Source: Paenibacillus sp. H1-7
GTDB lineage: Bacteria > Bacillota > Bacilli > Paenibacillales > NBRC-103111
Direction of reading: 5' to 3'
Assembly: GCF_022354825.1 (NCBI RefSeq)
Contig: NZ_CP031168.1
Location: 6,635,501 to 6,699,500 of the forward strand
DNA length: 64,000 bases
Shown here: positions 16,956 through 26,220 of the stretch, in pieces
Position numbering within the stretch: the first letter of the stretch is position 1
Layout: each line of letters begins with the position of its first letter
Notes under the pieces: model-generated
Databases searched by the model: none
What the model was told of the DNA's origin: nothing
The model's input: the letters and a program-made list of their open reading frames with translations, nothing else
Made by a program: the position numbers and the translations under genes

Positions 16956-19004
16956 CTATGGAGTTGGAGTGTTCGTATTAGTCGGCTTGCCCTTAGGCAC
17001 CCCGTCTAGGCCGTACACTTGATCGTAGGCGTCAAACATTTTGCGCGCGATAGGCGCTGCATTCCATGCTCCGAAGCCGCCTTCCGGCACTACGACCGCA
17101 ACGGCCAGCTTAGGCTTGTCCAACGGCGCATACGCTACGAACACCGCGTTATCGATCATTTTGCCGCCGACCGATTGAGTCGACGTTCCTGTTTTTCGCG
17201 CGAACTTGTAAGGGAAGCCGTCGAAGCCCTGCACGTTAACCTTTTCCATCCCTTTGATGATCGTATCCCAATAGGCTTTAGGGAATGTCGTTTCTTCGAG
17301 CACCTCCGGCTGGATTTGCGTCACCGGCTTGAAATCGTACGTCTCGATTTTATCGACCAAAATCGGCTTCATCTTTTTGCCGCGGTTCGCGAGCGTTGCG
17401 GCATACTGCGCCATCTGCAAGGTCGTATACTTCTCGTTCTGTCCCCAGGAGGCGAACACCATACGGGATTGGAGCGTTTCCTTCGTATTCGTCTTGAACT
17501 CGCTGCCCCCCGCGTACTCTCTCGGAAGCCCGCTGCCCGTCAGCACGCCGAGCCCGAACTTGTTCAAGTAGGACTCCCAAATATCTACGGATTTGGCGCC
17601 GCTGCGCATATAGAGCGCGTTGCCGATCATCGCCGACATGAACGTATTCGACGAATGCTCGATCGCTTCCGCAGCATTGATCGGTCCGTAAGCTTTCCGG
17701 TCGGAGTTCGTCAGCTTGGAATTGTTGTCCTTACCGTACGTGAACACTCCCGTATCGTTATACGGTGTATTGACCCCGAACAATCCTTCGTTCAAGCCGA
17801 CCAGCACGGACAAAGGCTTAATGATCGACCCTACATACACGATGGAGGTAGGATGGTTTTTCAGCTCGTTCTCGGGGTAGTCCGGGTAAGCCGTCGTAAT
17901 TGTCCCGTTGTTGATGAACGGCTGGATGTCGTTGTATTCCTGGGTAGAAATCCCCCCGCTCCATACGTTCGGATCATAATCGGGCATGCTCGCCATAGTA
18001 ACGACGCGTCCCGTGTCGACTTCCATCGCTACGGCGTATCCCGCTTTGGCATACGGCGCGTACCCGTACCGGTTATTCCTCGCGGCCGGAGACTTTGCTT
18101 GCGCCAACTGATCGATAATCGCCTGCTCGGTTACTTGCTGGATGTCTTTATCGATCGTCAAAAATAAGTTATTGCCCTTCTTAGGCGCCTCGATCGACAC
18201 TTTGCCGATAATTTTTTGCGAGGCGTTGACCGGGTAAGTTTTCATCCCGTTTTTGCCGCGCAGCTCCTCCTGATACATCAGCTCGATGCCGTCGTAGCCT
18301 ACATCCTCGGTATCGAGATATCCGGTTGTATTGTCTTTGTTTTTGTAGAAATCAAGCCCGTTCTTAGGCTCTCTCGCTCGGGAGAAAGGCCGCATATAGC
18401 CGATCAATTGCACGGCGATTCTCTCATTGTCGTAGGTGCGGATACTTTCCTCCATGATTTCCAGCCATTTCATTTCGTCGCGATGCTCCAAAATATAGGC
18501 GATTTCCTTCTCGGACAAGCCGGATTTGATCCGCCGCGGCACGAAGGAATAGCTTGGAGACGTGGTCGAATTTTTTTCCAGATCGTATCCGACGTCCATT
18601 TCTTTGATAATATCGGCGGCCGTCAGGTTCGATTTCGGCGACTCGTTATACAGCTTGAACAATTCCTCCAGCCGATGGGCCAGAGCGATGACTTCTTCTT
18701 TTTTCTGATCGGTTTCCATACGGAAATATAAGGACTGGGTGGAGGAGGTAAAAGCGAGCGGGTACCCTTTGCTGTCAAAAATATTGCCGCGGATCGGCGC
18801 GATCGGCGTATCCCGCTTCGTGTTCATCGCTTCCTCAGCCTTCAGCTCTTTGCCCTCGACGAATTGAAGTATAGCTAAACGGACGATAAGGACGGAAAAC
18901 AAAAAGAATGTGCAAAAAAACAATAAATTTATGCGGACGGTAAAATGACGCCGCTTATTTTTTTCATGTTGCTGCGGGTCATCCGTGGACATAGATTTTC
19001 TCAT
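16956..19004 (-). CDS. Class B penicillin-binding protein (PBP2 type transpeptidase)
   Basis: A 682-residue peptidoglycan transpeptidase anchored by one N-terminal membrane segment (LLFFCTFFLFSVLIVRLAIL). The PBP-dimer domain begins with TPIAPIRGNIFDSKGYPLAF. The catalytic domain has the SxxK motif in IVYVGSIIKPLSV, the SxN motif in EHSSNTFM and the KTG motif in FARKTGTSTQSVGG. The size and motifs fit the elongation or sporulation PBP2 group (B. subtilis PbpA/PbpH/SpoVD relatives), but no PASTA domain is present. The C-terminus is a short Asn/Thr/Pro tail. A HAD phosphatase gene lies 23 bp upstream on the same strand and may be co-transcribed. Confidence 0.95.
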   Translation of the reverse strand: MRKSMSTDDPQQHEKNKRRHFTVRINLLFFCTFFLFSVLIVRLAILQFVEGKELKAEEAMNTKRDTPIAPIRGNIFDSKGYPLAFTSSTQSLYFRMETDQKKEEVIALAHRLEELFKLYNESPKSNLTAADIIKEMDVGYDLEKNSTTSPSYSFVPRRIKSGLSEKEIAYILEHRDEMKWLEIMEESIRTYDNERIAVQLIGYMRPFSRAREPKNGLDFYKNKDNTTGYLDTEDVGYDGIELMYQEELRGKNGMKTYPVNASQKIIGKVSIEAPKKGNNLFLTIDKDIQQVTEQAIIDQLAQAKSPAARNNRYGYAPYAKAGYAVAMEVDTGRVVTMASMPDYDPNVWSGGISTQEYNDIQPFINNGTITTAYPDYPENELKNHPTSIVYVGSIIKPLSVLVGLNEGLFGVNTPYNDTGVFTYGKDNNSKLTNSDRKAYGPINAAEAIEHSSNTFMSAMIGNALYMRSGAKSVDIWESYLNKFGLGVLTGSGLPREYAGGSEFKTNTKETLQSRMVFASWGQNEKYTTLQMAQYAATLANRGKKMKPILVDKIETYDFKPVTQIQPEVLEETTFPKAYWDTIIKGMEKVNVQGFDGFPYKFARKTGTSTQSVGGKMIDNAVFVAYAPLDKPKLAVAVVVPEGGFGAWNAAPIARKMFDAYDQVYGLDGVPKGKPTNTNTPTP

Positions 19005-19027
19005 GATGCGACAGCTCCTTTAACAAA

Positions 19028-19741
19028 TTACGCGAGCAGCTCGTGCAAGGAATGAATGCCTGTGCCAGAATGATAATCGTAACGCTTGATCTTCACTGCG
19101 TCAATCCCTGCCTGATTCGGCGCCCAAATATCGTTCAGATCGTGATCCCCTACATACAGCACGTCGGAAGCCGCTAACCCCGATTGCTCGAGAGCCAAAT
19201 GAAAGATCGCCGGATCCGGCTTTTCCAGCCCTACCAGAGTAGAGACGATGACAGGATCGAAGTAGTGCAGTATTCCTTTGAGCTCCAGAATCGTCGGCAG
19301 CGTAGCCGCGAAGTTCGAGATAATGCCGAGGCGTAAGCCCCTCTCGCTCAGCTTGGTGATGCTCTCTTTTACGTCGTCAAACAGCTGGTATGGCTCCGGT
19401 CCTGTGAACAGATCGTACATGCCGTGGCAGCACTCGTGAATCTGATCCTCCGTCCAGCGCTCCTCATGAACGCCCAGCTTTTCCAATATATAATGATACA
19501 GCTTCATCCAAAAGGCGCGGTCCGACTCCGGCGTGCATACGGCGAAAGGGTCGAGCTGCTTACCGTAATAAAACAGACGGAACGCTTCGGTAAACAGCTC
19601 TCCTACCTGCTCTTCCCCGCGCTGCAGCGAACGGCTCGCCAGAAACTGCTGCATAATAATCCTCGATGCCGGAATCGTCATCAGCGTATCCCCTACATCG
19701 AAAAACACGGCTTTATATGTTTCAAGAGGTTTAGGCAACAT
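19028..19741 (-). CDS. HAD family hydrolase (phosphatase, YjjG-like)
   Basis: A 237-residue haloacid-dehalogenase superfamily phosphatase. Motif I is FFDVGDTL, where the second Asp of the usual DxDxT is retained (DVGDT). Motif II is LGIISNFA, motif III is EKPDPAIFHLAL and motif IV is VLYVGDHDLNDIWAPNQAG. The helical cap lies between residues 20 and 90. It probably dephosphorylates a small metabolite; the substrate cannot be told from sequence. Confidence 0.9.
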   Translation of the reverse strand: MLPKPLETYKAVFFDVGDTLMTIPASRIIMQQFLASRSLQRGEEQVGELFTEAFRLFYYGKQLDPFAVCTPESDRAFWMKLYHYILEKLGVHEERWTEDQIHECCHGMYDLFTGPEPYQLFDDVKESITKLSERGLRLGIISNFAATLPTILELKGILHYFDPVIVSTLVGLEKPDPAIFHLALEQSGLAASDVLYVGDHDLNDIWAPNQAGIDAVKIKRYDYHSGTGIHSLHELLA

Positions 19742-19857
19742 GATCAGCTTACTCCTTCACAGACTCATGCGAGTTTCATCAACTGCATGGTTTTGCTATA
19801 ATCCAACAATTTTCGCGGATGTTCACTATTGTGTAGTTTACCACATTTCACCCCAAA

Positions 19858-19896
19858 GAGAAAAAGCCGGCCATCCCATGCAGAGACGACCGGCTT
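19858..19896 (-). terminator. Terminator of the transglutaminase-domain gene
   Basis: AAGCCGG and CCGGCTT stems flank a 20-nt loop; on the minus strand the second stem runs into TTTTTCTC. It lies 6 bp after the stop. Confidence 0.75.
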
Positions 19897-19901
19897 GCAA
19901 T

Positions 19902-21059
19902 CTAAGTTTCGCGTATATGCGTTTCGTTAAAGTTCGGCGGATTGAACCAGTTCCCGCCGCTGGACACCCAGGTGGAATCGAGCGGAACCCATTGCTGCGT
20001 TTCCGATAAGTAAACCTCGTTCCATGCATGAGGCCCATAGCCCCCCCGTCCGTCATAGCCGAGTCCGGTAACGACCTTTACATCCAGGCCTATGGAACGG
20101 GCCATCACTGCGTACAACCGGGAGTAGTCGATACACACACCCTTTTTCGTGGCAAACGTTTCGTCGGGCGTCTGCTCCTTCCAAATCCGTTTTGTCTCGT
20201 ACAGCGTCACTTTGTCCCAATCATATTGGACGCGGGTTCCGACCCAGCGGTACAGCAGCCGCGCCTTCTCCTCGTCGTTCCCGCCTTTGGCCGTTACTTC
20301 CTTGGCGGCCGCTGCAATGTCGTCCGGGATTCTGGCATCCAGCACCTCGTACTTGCGCTGCAGGATGTTGCTGAACTCCTGCTCGACCGCCCGCGTAAAT
20401 ACCGGCAGCGAGCTGGCCAGGAAATCCCCGGTCACCGGCTTAATCACCTGATTGGCGCCTTTCTGGTACAGGCCCGAAGCCTGGATGTAATTGGCGGCAG
20501 GCGTCTGCGGAAACAGCGTAACGGCGATGAAGAGGGCAGCGATGATCAGCAAGGCTCTTCCCGCGCCGGTCACCATGCCGATGATGCCACCAAGCACACT
20601 GCTGATAAACGACGGCCCCCCTCTGCGGCGAGAATCCTCATTCCGCAGCGAGTCCGCTACCCAGCCGTCCATGATCGGATCGATAATGCGGCACAGCACC
20701 TGCTTGACGATACCGTACCCTAACACGAACAATATGCCGTACCGCAGCAGAGAGAAGTCTCTCATCCCTGTCATCAGCGTATAATACAGCTGCTTGAACC
20801 ATCCTAGCTCCTCGTCGGGAATGTCGAGCGGCAGCGATGCCAGCCAGGCTTGAGCCTGCGGAGACAGCCAGGAGGCCAGCTTCCAGGCAAGCAGGAGACT
20901 GAGAACGGTCGCTACGGCTTCCGCAACCATCAGCATAAGATGGCGCGCTGAGGAAGAGGCTCCGCGCAGCATGCCCTGGATGGCGGACATCGCCAGCGTG
21001 ACGACCAGAATGATCGTTATCCAATTCACGGTTTCCGCCGCGTCCATCAATCCGTTCAT
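19902..21059 (-). CDS. Membrane protein: CvpA-like domain plus transglutaminase-like domain
   Basis: A 385-residue protein. The first half has four hydrophobic segments. AIQGMLRGASSSARHLML and GGIIGMVTGAGRALLIIAAL resemble the Gly/Arg motifs of the CvpA (colicin V production) family. The C-terminal half is a transglutaminase-like cysteine-protease fold with Cys in KKGVCIDYSRLYAVMARS, His in YGPHAWNEVYL and Asp in WVPLDSTW, a complete Cys-His-Asp triad. The catalytic domain follows the last membrane segment; its side of the membrane is not certain. It is grouped with two small membrane-protein genes upstream. The role is unknown; cell-wall or surface-protein processing is a guess. Confidence 0.85.
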   Translation of the reverse strand: MNGLMDAAETVNWITIILVVTLAMSAIQGMLRGASSSARHLMLMVAEAVATVLSLLLAWKLASWLSPQAQAWLASLPLDIPDEELGWFKQLYYTLMTGMRDFSLLRYGILFVLGYGIVKQVLCRIIDPIMDGWVADSLRNEDSRRRGGPSFISSVLGGIIGMVTGAGRALLIIAALFIAVTLFPQTPAANYIQASGLYQKGANQVIKPVTGDFLASSLPVFTRAVEQEFSNILQRKYEVLDARIPDDIAAAAKEVTAKGGNDEEKARLLYRWVGTRVQYDWDKVTLYETKRIWKEQTPDETFATKKGVCIDYSRLYAVMARSIGLDVKVVTGLGYDGRGGYGPHAWNEVYLSETQQWVPLDSTWVSSGGNWFNPPNFNETHIRET

Positions 21060-21129
21060 GCTCTCACCTCTTTCGACTTTGGCTCAGCACGGGAGCGTGC
21101 TCGGCTTCCTTTTAGACTCCTGATAGCCT

Positions 21130-21552
21130 CTACATTTTGGTATTCATTTTGGCTTGCTCGATCAAAGCATTGACGACCTCATCCATTTTCATCGTGAACG
21201 TCTGATTCATGAAGGTGACTTTAACCTCGTTGGAGCCGGGATTTCCTTCCAGCTTCAAGCTTTTGGTCGTAACGGTGAACGTGCCGTCCGCATTTTGCTT
21301 GTACTGCGCTTCCTTCATTTCCCCGGAAATGGTCTTGATCGCCTGGTTCTTCACCTCGGCCGTTACGGCGGTTCCGATCTCCAGCAGCTGATCTTTATAG
21401 TTGGCGCCGTAAAAAAACAACCCCGCCAAAATCGCCAGCACGAGGATCCACTTGATGACCGTCTTTACAATCTTAATGACAACGAATAACACGACAATGG
21501 CGGCTACAATGATAAACCAGCGCTCCTGCAAAAACGGTACGATAAAATCCAA
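21130..21552 (-). CDS. Small conserved membrane protein, function unknown
   Basis: A 140-residue protein that I do not recognise. Residues 10-50 contain two closely spaced hydrophobic helices (FIIVAAIVVLFVVIKIV and WILVLAILAGLFFYGA). The rest is soluble and Lys/Thr-rich, with a probable beta-rich segment (GTFTVTTKSLKLEG). The start is a TTG at 21552, 9 nt after AAGGGGAG; a nearer ATG is out of frame. It lies 70 bp before the CvpA/transglutaminase gene and may form an operon with it. Confidence 0.75.
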   Translation of the reverse strand: MDFIVPFLQERWFIIVAAIVVLFVVIKIVKTVIKWILVLAILAGLFFYGANYKDQLLEIGTAVTAEVKNQAIKTISGEMKEAQYKQNADGTFTVTTKSLKLEGNPGSNEVKVTFMNQTFTMKMDEVVNALIEQAKMNTKM

Positions 21553-21585
21553 CTTCCATCTCTCCCCTTCAATAGGTAACGAAAC

Positions 21586-21738
21586 TTACTCTTCTTCTCT
21601 TTTGCGCCGCAGCTCCGCGAGCTTCCTTTGGATTTCCTCCGACTTATCCGTGTCTCTCGCTTTTCGGTAAGTCATCCGCAAGCGGAACAGCACGGCGATG
21701 GCGATAACTCCCAAAATCGCAATGATGACCGGGTCCAC
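21586..21738 (-). CDS. Short membrane-anchored protein with coiled-coil tail
   Basis: A 50-residue protein starting at a GTG (21738) preceded by AAAGGCGG. It has one N-terminal membrane helix (PVIIAILGVIAIAVLFRL) followed by a highly charged helical tail ending KLAELRRKREEE. The same frame is open upstream but lacks a ribosome site there. It sits 33 bp before the 140-residue membrane protein gene. The function is unknown. Confidence 0.65.
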   Translation of the reverse strand: MDPVIIAILGVIAIAVLFRLRMTYRKARDTDKSEEIQRKLAELRRKREEE

Positions 21739-21890
21739 AAACAACCGCCTTTCTTTCAAATAGGTTCCAACACAAACCGCTACGCCCCCGGGCTGCAAAA
21801 TAATGGTACTAACCGTACGGCTTGTCACGTAAAAGTAATGATAAGGCAATCGTGTCCACGCGTTAGACAAACATGAGGTTCGAGGTGATG

Positions 21891-23063
21891 ATGTTGAAAA
21901 CCGCAATATGGCTATATTTATTTATGTTCGTAGCCTTTTTCGATTTGCATGCTCAGTACCCAATCTTGTCTCCGTTTGCCATCTCGCTCGGGGCTGCTCC
22001 CTCATTTATCGGGCTTATATTGGGCGTTTACTCCATAACGCATTTGCCCGGCAACTTGCTGGCAGGCTACGGAGTAGATAAGTATGGAAGCAAACGATTC
22101 ATTGTGTCTAGCCTGATTGTAGCAGGTATCGTGCTGTTAGTTCAATCCCGCGTTACCGATCCGTGGCAGCTTCTTTACATTCGATCCGTCAGCGGATTCG
22201 TGCTGGCCTTCTTATCCCCGGCATGTCTCTCGCTTTTGGCCAAAATCGCCAGAGATAATGTCCAGCAAAGCAAGCTGATGGCGGGCAACGGGCTCGTTCA
22301 TACGATGGCCTCGGTCTTGAGCCCTGCCGTCGGCGCCTATCTGGTAGCCAAGCTAGGTTTTGCGCTATCGTTCACGGTTCTCGGATGGATTCTCATCATC
22401 ACGGGGGTTCTGGCCATCTTCGGTGTAAAAGAACGCCAGTATACGCTGGCCGCCGCTCAGCTGTTCCCTCCCGTACATGGAGACAGTAACGTCCCTGCGC
22501 TCAAAAACCAGAAGCAAGCCGGCGCATTGGATGAGCCGGTCCCTTGGCTGTTTTTCGTCATCCCGCTCGGCCTGTCCTGTTCGCAGGGCATTCTGTTCTT
22601 CGAGCTCCCTTTAATGAAAGAAGCGAGCGGATCGATCATGACGTCGGGCCTGTTGTTCTCCGTCGTCAGTCTGGGCGCTTTGGTTACGCTGAGCATGCTG
22701 TTCATCAACCGCTTTTCGCCTCTGCTCCGTACGACGACGGGGTGTCTCGCGCTCGCTCTAGTTTTTTTCGGCATGTCGGTGAGCTGGCCGCTTCCTCTCT
22801 ATGTATCGCTGTTCCTGATCGGCATGGCCAAAGGAGTGATTTTCCCCGCCATCGCCTCTCTGCTCGCAAGCGTGACGAGTGCCAACCGCTACGGACGGGT
22901 ATTTTCTTTTTTGTCGATATCCTATTCGATCGGAGCCTTTATAGGACCCATTGTTGCCGGTCATATAAGAAGTCATACTTCCCCTTATTTTATCGCATTT
23001 GTCGGCTTAATGCTGGCGCTCTGCATGCTCCCGCTTAAAGCCTTTAAGCCGGTTCAGGCATAA
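21891..23063 (+). CDS. MFS transporter
   Basis: A 390-residue major facilitator with about 12 membrane helices. The conserved loop 2-3 motif appears as GYGVDKYGSKRF (GxxxDRxGRR-like), and the central cytoplasmic loop (VKERQYTLAA...) separates the two six-helix halves. Of three in-frame ATGs (21873, 21888, 21891), the last is best placed after CGAGGTG. It is divergent from the small membrane-protein genes and alone on the plus strand. Drug or metabolite efflux is likely; the substrate is unknown. Confidence 0.9.
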   Translation: MLKTAIWLYLFMFVAFFDLHAQYPILSPFAISLGAAPSFIGLILGVYSITHLPGNLLAGYGVDKYGSKRFIVSSLIVAGIVLLVQSRVTDPWQLLYIRSVSGFVLAFLSPACLSLLAKIARDNVQQSKLMAGNGLVHTMASVLSPAVGAYLVAKLGFALSFTVLGWILIITGVLAIFGVKERQYTLAAAQLFPPVHGDSNVPALKNQKQAGALDEPVPWLFFVIPLGLSCSQGILFFELPLMKEASGSIMTSGLLFSVVSLGALVTLSMLFINRFSPLLRTTTGCLALALVFFGMSVSWPLPLYVSLFLIGMAKGVIFPAIASLLASVTSANRYGRVFSFLSISYSIGAFIGPIVAGHIRSHTSPYFIAFVGLMLALCMLPLKAFKPVQA

Positions 23064-23234
23064 GCACCCTACGGGAAGAGCCGCCTCCCCGCATGTCCCT
23101 GCATGATATTTGCCATCCCATGGCGAGTACACGATATTTGCAGCGGATGGGTATTCGCACATACCGTTTTTTGCCTTCCACATATTATACAGTATGTCGG
23201 ATGACAACTCTTTAGTTGAAGGGAGAGAGTCGGA

Positions 23235-23330
23235 ATGGGAGACGTAGGATACGGTGGTTGGACTTCCGCTGCCATCATTTTGGTACTGTTCATCCTTCTG
23301 GTTATCGTACTTCGCGGTTTCGTGTACTAA
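23235..23330 (+). CDS. YjcZ family sporulation-type miniprotein
   Basis: A 31-residue protein: a short Gly/Tyr-rich head (MGDVGYGGW) followed by one hydrophobic helix (IILVLFILLVIVLRGFVY). This is the typical layout of the YjcZ/YuzN-type miniproteins found in spore-forming Bacillales. GGGAGAG lies 9 nt before the ATG and a perfect terminator follows 16 bp after the stop, so it is a complete monocistronic unit. Confidence 0.85.
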   Translation: MGDVGYGGWTSAAIILVLFILLVIVLRGFVY

Positions 23331-23345
23331 TTTAACGTTTCAAGC

Positions 23346-23376
23346 AAAGCCGTCCGTTCTCCGGGCGGCTTTTTTA
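23346..23376 (+). terminator. Terminator of the YjcZ-type gene
   Basis: AAGCCGTCCG, loop TTCT, CCGGGCGGCTTTTTT. The following 260 bp up to the SLH gene contain no clear gene. A GGAGGTGAAAT site at 23562 precedes an in-frame ATG (23578) that could give a 20-residue longer SLH protein. Confidence 0.85.
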
Positions 23377-23637
23377 CTATGTCCGGCAAGCTGTATTGCA
23401 GCTGTTTCAACCGTATTTTTCTCGGGTAAGACAAGCTTATGCAGAACGGGACTTCACAATTTTGTCAATTTATCCATTTCATTATTTTTCAACCAAGGAT
23501 AGACGGACATATACCGTGAATCCCATTCGAACATGTGTAAAGTGAAACTCAAATGCGAAGGAGGTGAAATCCGTTCCATGAAGGAATCCAGCGGCAGTAC
23601 AAATCTTAGTCCATGCAGAGATAGGAGTGAAAGATCC

Positions 23638-25212
23638 ATGAAGCCAGCTGTCTTCAAAAAGACGGCGCAAGTAACCGTATTGATGATGTTCATCTCGGCA
23701 TTACTGCCCGTATTGGCTTTTGCGGCGACAGGCTTTAAAGATGTCGTTTACCGCAACAACTCAGTTTCAGGTTCGGTGTATTCCGATGTATACTCTGTAA
23801 ACGCACAAGTATACTTGTATGACCCGAACGGCAATTACGTCGGTACCGCATCCAGCGCTACATACAGCGTTTATAACGGCGTATACACGTACGATTTCTC
23901 TTTAAACAACGTTTCCAGCTATTCTTATTTGAAACTTAAAGAAAAAGTAACGGATTCCGTATACTACACCGTGTACAACTCCAATAGCGGTCGTCCTGGC
24001 GGCGGCGGTGGTGGTGGCGGTGGCGGCGGAATCATCTCCGGCCCATCCATCAATGTGCCTTCCGACGGTTCCATTGATGCCTACACGCTGGAAAACGCTC
24101 TGAACAACAACGACATCGTTGAACTGGTTCTGAGCGGCGACGTTGCGTTGATTCCAGCCAAAGTGCTTGCGAAGTTCACAGGCGACACTAAAAAAGCGCT
24201 GAAAATCAAAAACGACAAAGGCTCCTACATGCTTCCTATCCATGTATTGAAGCTTGATGATCTTGCCGGCAAGCTCTCTGTGAGTGTAGACGACATGAAA
24301 ATCAAAGTTTCTATCAGTGCAGCAAACGAAGCAGCTGTTAACGGCATTAAAAATGCTGCTACAGCATTGGGCGCTACGGTAGTAAGCGGTGCGGTTGATT
24401 TCAACCTGTCAGCTGTCGGCACCGGCGACAAAACGCAAGCCGTAGATCTGGGCAACAACTACATCAGCCGCACATTGCCATTGTCCAAAGCCGTAAATCC
24501 GGGTACGGCAACAGCGGTTGTGTACGATCCGAACACGCAAAAGCTGAGCTTCGTGCCTGCTCTGTTCTCCTCTTCCAACGAGTCGAACGAAGCGGTAATC
24601 AAGCGTAACAGCAACAGCATCTATACTGTAATCGAGCTGAGCAAAAGCTTTGAGGACGTGAAAGGTCACTGGGCACAATCCTACATCAACCTGTTGGCTA
24701 ACAAGCTCGTCGTTGACGGCGTGACTGACACTTCCTTCGAGCCTGAGCGTAACATCACTCGTGCCGAATTCGCGGCATTGGTAGTTCGTTCGCTTGGCCT
24801 TGATCAATCCGCAGCTGCGAGCAGCAGCTTCAAGGACGTTTCTTCTTCCGAGTGGTATGCAAGCGTTGTGGCTTCGGCAGTCAACGCTAAAATCATCGAC
24901 GGTTACGAAGACAACACGTTCAAACCAAACCAAGCAATCAGCCGTGAAGAACTGGCTGCTATGGTAGTTCGCGCTCTTGCTTACGCAGGTGCTAAACCGG
25001 ACGTATCCGCTGATCGTCAATCCGAGCTTCTTGCGAAGTTTAAGGATTCCAGCAAAATCGTTTGGGCACAAAACGAATTGGCCGTTGCTATCGAAGCAGG
25101 CATCGTAGACGGTATGACCGACACTACGATTGAGCCTTCCAAGCAAGCAACTCGTGCACAATCCGCTACAATGCTAAACCGATTGCTGACAAAAGCAAAT
25201 TTCATCAACTAA
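23638..25212 (+). CDS. S-layer homology (SLH) domain surface protein
   Basis: A 524-residue secreted protein. The signal peptide ends at VLAFAATGF. Residues about 30-110 form a Tyr/Val/Ser-rich beta region (SVSGSVYSDVYSVNAQVYLY), followed by a run of eleven glycines (near 24000-24030) and a domain with alternating Lys/Asp strands. Three C-terminal SLH repeats (FEDVKGHWAQSYINLLA..., FKDVSSSEWYASVVASA..., FKDSSKIVWAQNELAVA...) should anchor it to pyruvylated cell-wall polymer. The start at 23638 has TAGGAGTG upstream. Codon use is biased toward common codons, as in highly expressed genes. The specific function is unknown. Confidence 0.9.
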   Translation: MKPAVFKKTAQVTVLMMFISALLPVLAFAATGFKDVVYRNNSVSGSVYSDVYSVNAQVYLYDPNGNYVGTASSATYSVYNGVYTYDFSLNNVSSYSYLKLKEKVTDSVYYTVYNSNSGRPGGGGGGGGGGGIISGPSINVPSDGSIDAYTLENALNNNDIVELVLSGDVALIPAKVLAKFTGDTKKALKIKNDKGSYMLPIHVLKLDDLAGKLSVSVDDMKIKVSISAANEAAVNGIKNAATALGATVVSGAVDFNLSAVGTGDKTQAVDLGNNYISRTLPLSKAVNPGTATAVVYDPNTQKLSFVPALFSSSNESNEAVIKRNSNSIYTVIELSKSFEDVKGHWAQSYINLLANKLVVDGVTDTSFEPERNITRAEFAALVVRSLGLDQSAAASSSFKDVSSSEWYASVVASAVNAKIIDGYEDNTFKPNQAISREELAAMVVRALAYAGAKPDVSADRQSELLAKFKDSSKIVWAQNELAVAIEAGIVDGMTDTTIEPSKQATRAQSATMLNRLLTKANFIN

Positions 25213-25254
25213 GCGGCGAACTGCTGCTTAACCACTCTCCATTCCTATATTGAA

Positions 25255-25289
25255 ACGACCTGACAAGATACATGTCAGGTCGTTTTTTT
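25255..25289 (+). terminator. Terminator of the SLH protein gene
   Basis: ACGACCTGACA, short loop, TGTCAGGTCGT followed by TTTTTT, 43 bp after the stop. Confidence 0.9.
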
Positions 25290-25368
25290 AACGTATATAT
25301 TGTCAATACGTGCTCCCCGAAAAGGAACTGATGGACATCGATGACAAAGCTCCACTTGGTGGGGTTAT

Positions 25369-26145
25369 TTAGCGTTGCCGCTTTTGGTATAAAGGATAAT
25401 CCACCTCGGTCGGAACCTCGATGACGATGATGCGGACCCCTCCATCGGAATGCAGACGAACCTCGGATGCTTGCTCCGCCCCGGCTTCCAGCACGGTGAA
25501 ATCCTTATGATGGAAGCTCGCTTCGCCATCCTCATAGGCCCAGCGTCCTTTTCCGTGAATCGCCAAAGCCGCTAACGAACGCCCTGCAGGCAGCGTATGC
25601 GTATAGGAAGCGCCGGCTGCGAGCTCGATATCCCACATCCGAACGTCGGCGACCAGCTGCACAGGCGCATCCGCTCCAATGATTGTTTTGACAGCAGCTC
25701 CTTCGGCTGCGGCCGTCGGAAACTCTTCATGCTCGTATTGATAATAAGCGGGAGGACGTTGAAGCGCTTGGCTAAGATGAGGCTCGAACCAAATCTGGAA
25801 CCCTTCGGCATCAGGCCCGATAAAACGCTCTGCATGCGACACCCCCGACCCGGTTTGCATCACCTGGGCTCCTCCGGCTGCGACCTTACTCTGTGTCCCC
25901 AGTGTATCTTGATGCTCCGCATGACCGTGCAGCATATACGTAATAATCTCGAACCCTTGGTGCGGGTGCAGAGGGATGTACCCTTCCACCGCGGAATGAG
26001 CCCATGCCCAGTAAAATAAAGGGCCGACCCGCTTCACCGCAGAGCCCTCGCCCGGAAATCCGATGGGCTTAAGCTCCGTAATTTTCCCACCGTCAAAAGC
26101 GCCTCTCACTTGCTGCTCCGGTGGATACATGGTGATTTTCATCAT
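25369..26145 (-). CDS. Pirin family protein
   Basis: A 258-residue bicupin. The first cupin holds the metal ligands in IPLHPHQGFEIITYMLHGHA and in QTGSGVSHAERF (His and Glu), the pirin/YhhW signature. The C-terminal half has the Pirin_C cupin (AALAIHGKGRWAYEDGE) without metal ligands. Bacterial pirins of this type include quercetin dioxygenases, and many are induced by quinone or electrophile stress. The start has GGGAGG 5 nt upstream. Two short dyads at 26221-26248 lie in its promoter region. Confidence 0.92.
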   Translation of the reverse strand: MMKITMYPPEQQVRGAFDGGKITELKPIGFPGEGSAVKRVGPLFYWAWAHSAVEGYIPLHPHQGFEIITYMLHGHAEHQDTLGTQSKVAAGGAQVMQTGSGVSHAERFIGPDAEGFQIWFEPHLSQALQRPPAYYQYEHEEFPTAAAEGAAVKTIIGADAPVQLVADVRMWDIELAAGASYTHTLPAGRSLAALAIHGKGRWAYEDGEASFHHKDFTVLEAGAEQASEVRLHSDGGVRIIVIEVPTEVDYPLYQKRQR

Positions 26146-26220
26146 GAACGCCTCCCATTGTAAAGTTTCCTTATCATGAGCTACAAATCTTTTTATGTCA
26201 TATCGCCAACGGTAATTAAC

